Translations under genes and position numbers: made by a program | Shown here: one piece after another, positions 33,286 to 33,706 of the stretch | Layout of the letters: each line of letters opens with the position of its first letter | How positions within the stretch are numbered: position 1 is the first letter of the stretch | Assembly (NCBI GenBank): GCA_000434935.1 | Contig: FR882191.1 | Location: 5,712-39,417, forward strand | Direction: 5' to 3' | Origin: Bacteroides sp. CAG:709 | Lineage (GTDB): Bacteria; Bacteroidota; Bacteroidia; Bacteroidales; UBA932 | Length of the DNA stretch: 33,706 nt | Notes under the pieces: generated by a model | Told to the model about the DNA's origin: nothing | What the model saw: only the letters and a program-made list of their open reading frames with translations | Databases searched by the model: none

Positions 33286-33706
33286 ATGAAGATTTTTAAT
33301 CGGATATTCTGCCTGGCTGTGCTCCTCCTTATGCAGACCGTGGCATTCGGGCAGCAGAAAAGCAGTTCGATAGAGGTAGATTACAATAATCCCCGCAAAT
33401 ATATTGTGGGCGGCATTTCCGTTGAGGGAAACAAAGGCTTCCACAATGATAAGATATTGCAGCAGACAGGTCTCAGAAAGGGAATGGAGGTTACGATTCC
33501 CGGTGAGGACATCTCGTCCATCGTGAACCGTCTGTGGATGCAGCGCTATTTCCAGGATGTGGCCGTCTATGCCGATTCGCTTTCGGCATCGAAAGATACC
33601 ATCTTCCTGAAACTGGTCGTGAAAGAGCGTCCGAGAGTCACCAGATGGACGTTTACCGGAGTGAAGAGCGGTGAAAAGAAAGATCTTCAGGAGCGTCTGA
33701 ACTTCA
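33286..33706 (+). CDS. bamA: Outer membrane protein assembly factor BamA, 3'-truncated by the window edge
   Basis: Core of the BAM complex that inserts beta-barrel proteins into the outer membrane. The ATG at 33286 starts a signal peptide (FCLAVLLLMQTVAFGQ). The first POTRA domain follows (YIVGGISVEGNKGFHNDKIL, then GLRKGMEV, IVNRLWMQRYFQDVAVYAD and IFLKLVVKERPRV), and the second begins (FTGVKSGEKKDLQERL). Only the first 140 codons are in the window; the barrel lies beyond it. Confidence 0.93.
   Translation, partial: MKIFNRIFCLAVLLLMQTVAFGQQKSSSIEVDYNNPRKYIVGGISVEGNKGFHNDKILQQTGLRKGMEVTIPGEDISSIVNRLWMQRYFQDVAVYADSLSASKDTIFLKLVVKERPRVTRWTFTGVKSGEKKDLQERLNF

Overview
The window comes from a member of the Bacteroidales (Bacteroidota), probably a gut commensal. 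Three things point there: a hybrid two-component regulator followed by two SusC/SusD pairs, Bacteroidota-type promoters (TAnnTTTG -7 boxes without strong Shine-Dalgarno sequences), and a pdxJ / nadK-uppS-bamA housekeeping block. Genus cannot be fixed from the sequence alone.

Layout. (1) Positions 1-25751 hold a polysaccharide utilization locus (PUL) on the + strand. It starts with a 5'-truncated hybrid two-component sensor/regulator (HTCS). A tightly packed run of eleven genes follows behind a recognisable promoter: SusC1, SusD1, SusC2 (short, lacking the usual N-terminal domain), SusD2, a SusE-position lipoprotein with a phosphodiester-glycosidase-like C-terminus, a beta-helix glycosidase lipoprotein with a fimbrillin-like N-terminal extension, a GH20 hexosaminidase, a second beta-helix glycosidase, a BoGH3B-like GH3 lipoprotein, a divergent glycerophosphodiesterase-like protein and a second GH3. 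The last GH3 runs out of frame into the final codons of a deleted MFS sugar-transporter gene. A strong hairpin terminator closes the unit. (2) Positions 25933-26836 carry an AT-rich toxin/antitoxin-like pair on the - strand. (3) Positions 26837-27316 have no convincing gene but contain at least six hairpins, including a near-perfect 20-bp inverted repeat. (4) Positions 27317-31581 (- strand) encode a LysM/periplasmic-binding protein, a GT4 glycosyltransferase, a Skp/OmpH chaperone and PdxJ. (5) Positions 31682-33706 (+ strand) encode NAD kinase, undecaprenyl diphosphate synthase and the start of BamA.

How the genes work together. The HTCS would sense a periplasmic oligosaccharide and switch on the operon. 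The SusCD pairs and the SusE-position lipoprotein would bind and import glycan, and the beta-helix, GH20 and GH3 enzymes would trim it. No canonical pectinase set is present. Two proteins resemble phosphodiester-acting families, although both have altered key residues. They sit beside a hexosaminidase, so the most interesting (unproven) reading is a PUL for a HexNAc-containing glycan, possibly one with phosphodiester links such as teichoic-acid-like or other phosphoglycans.

Limits: all family calls are by eye from motifs. No search, structure prediction or composition calculation was run.
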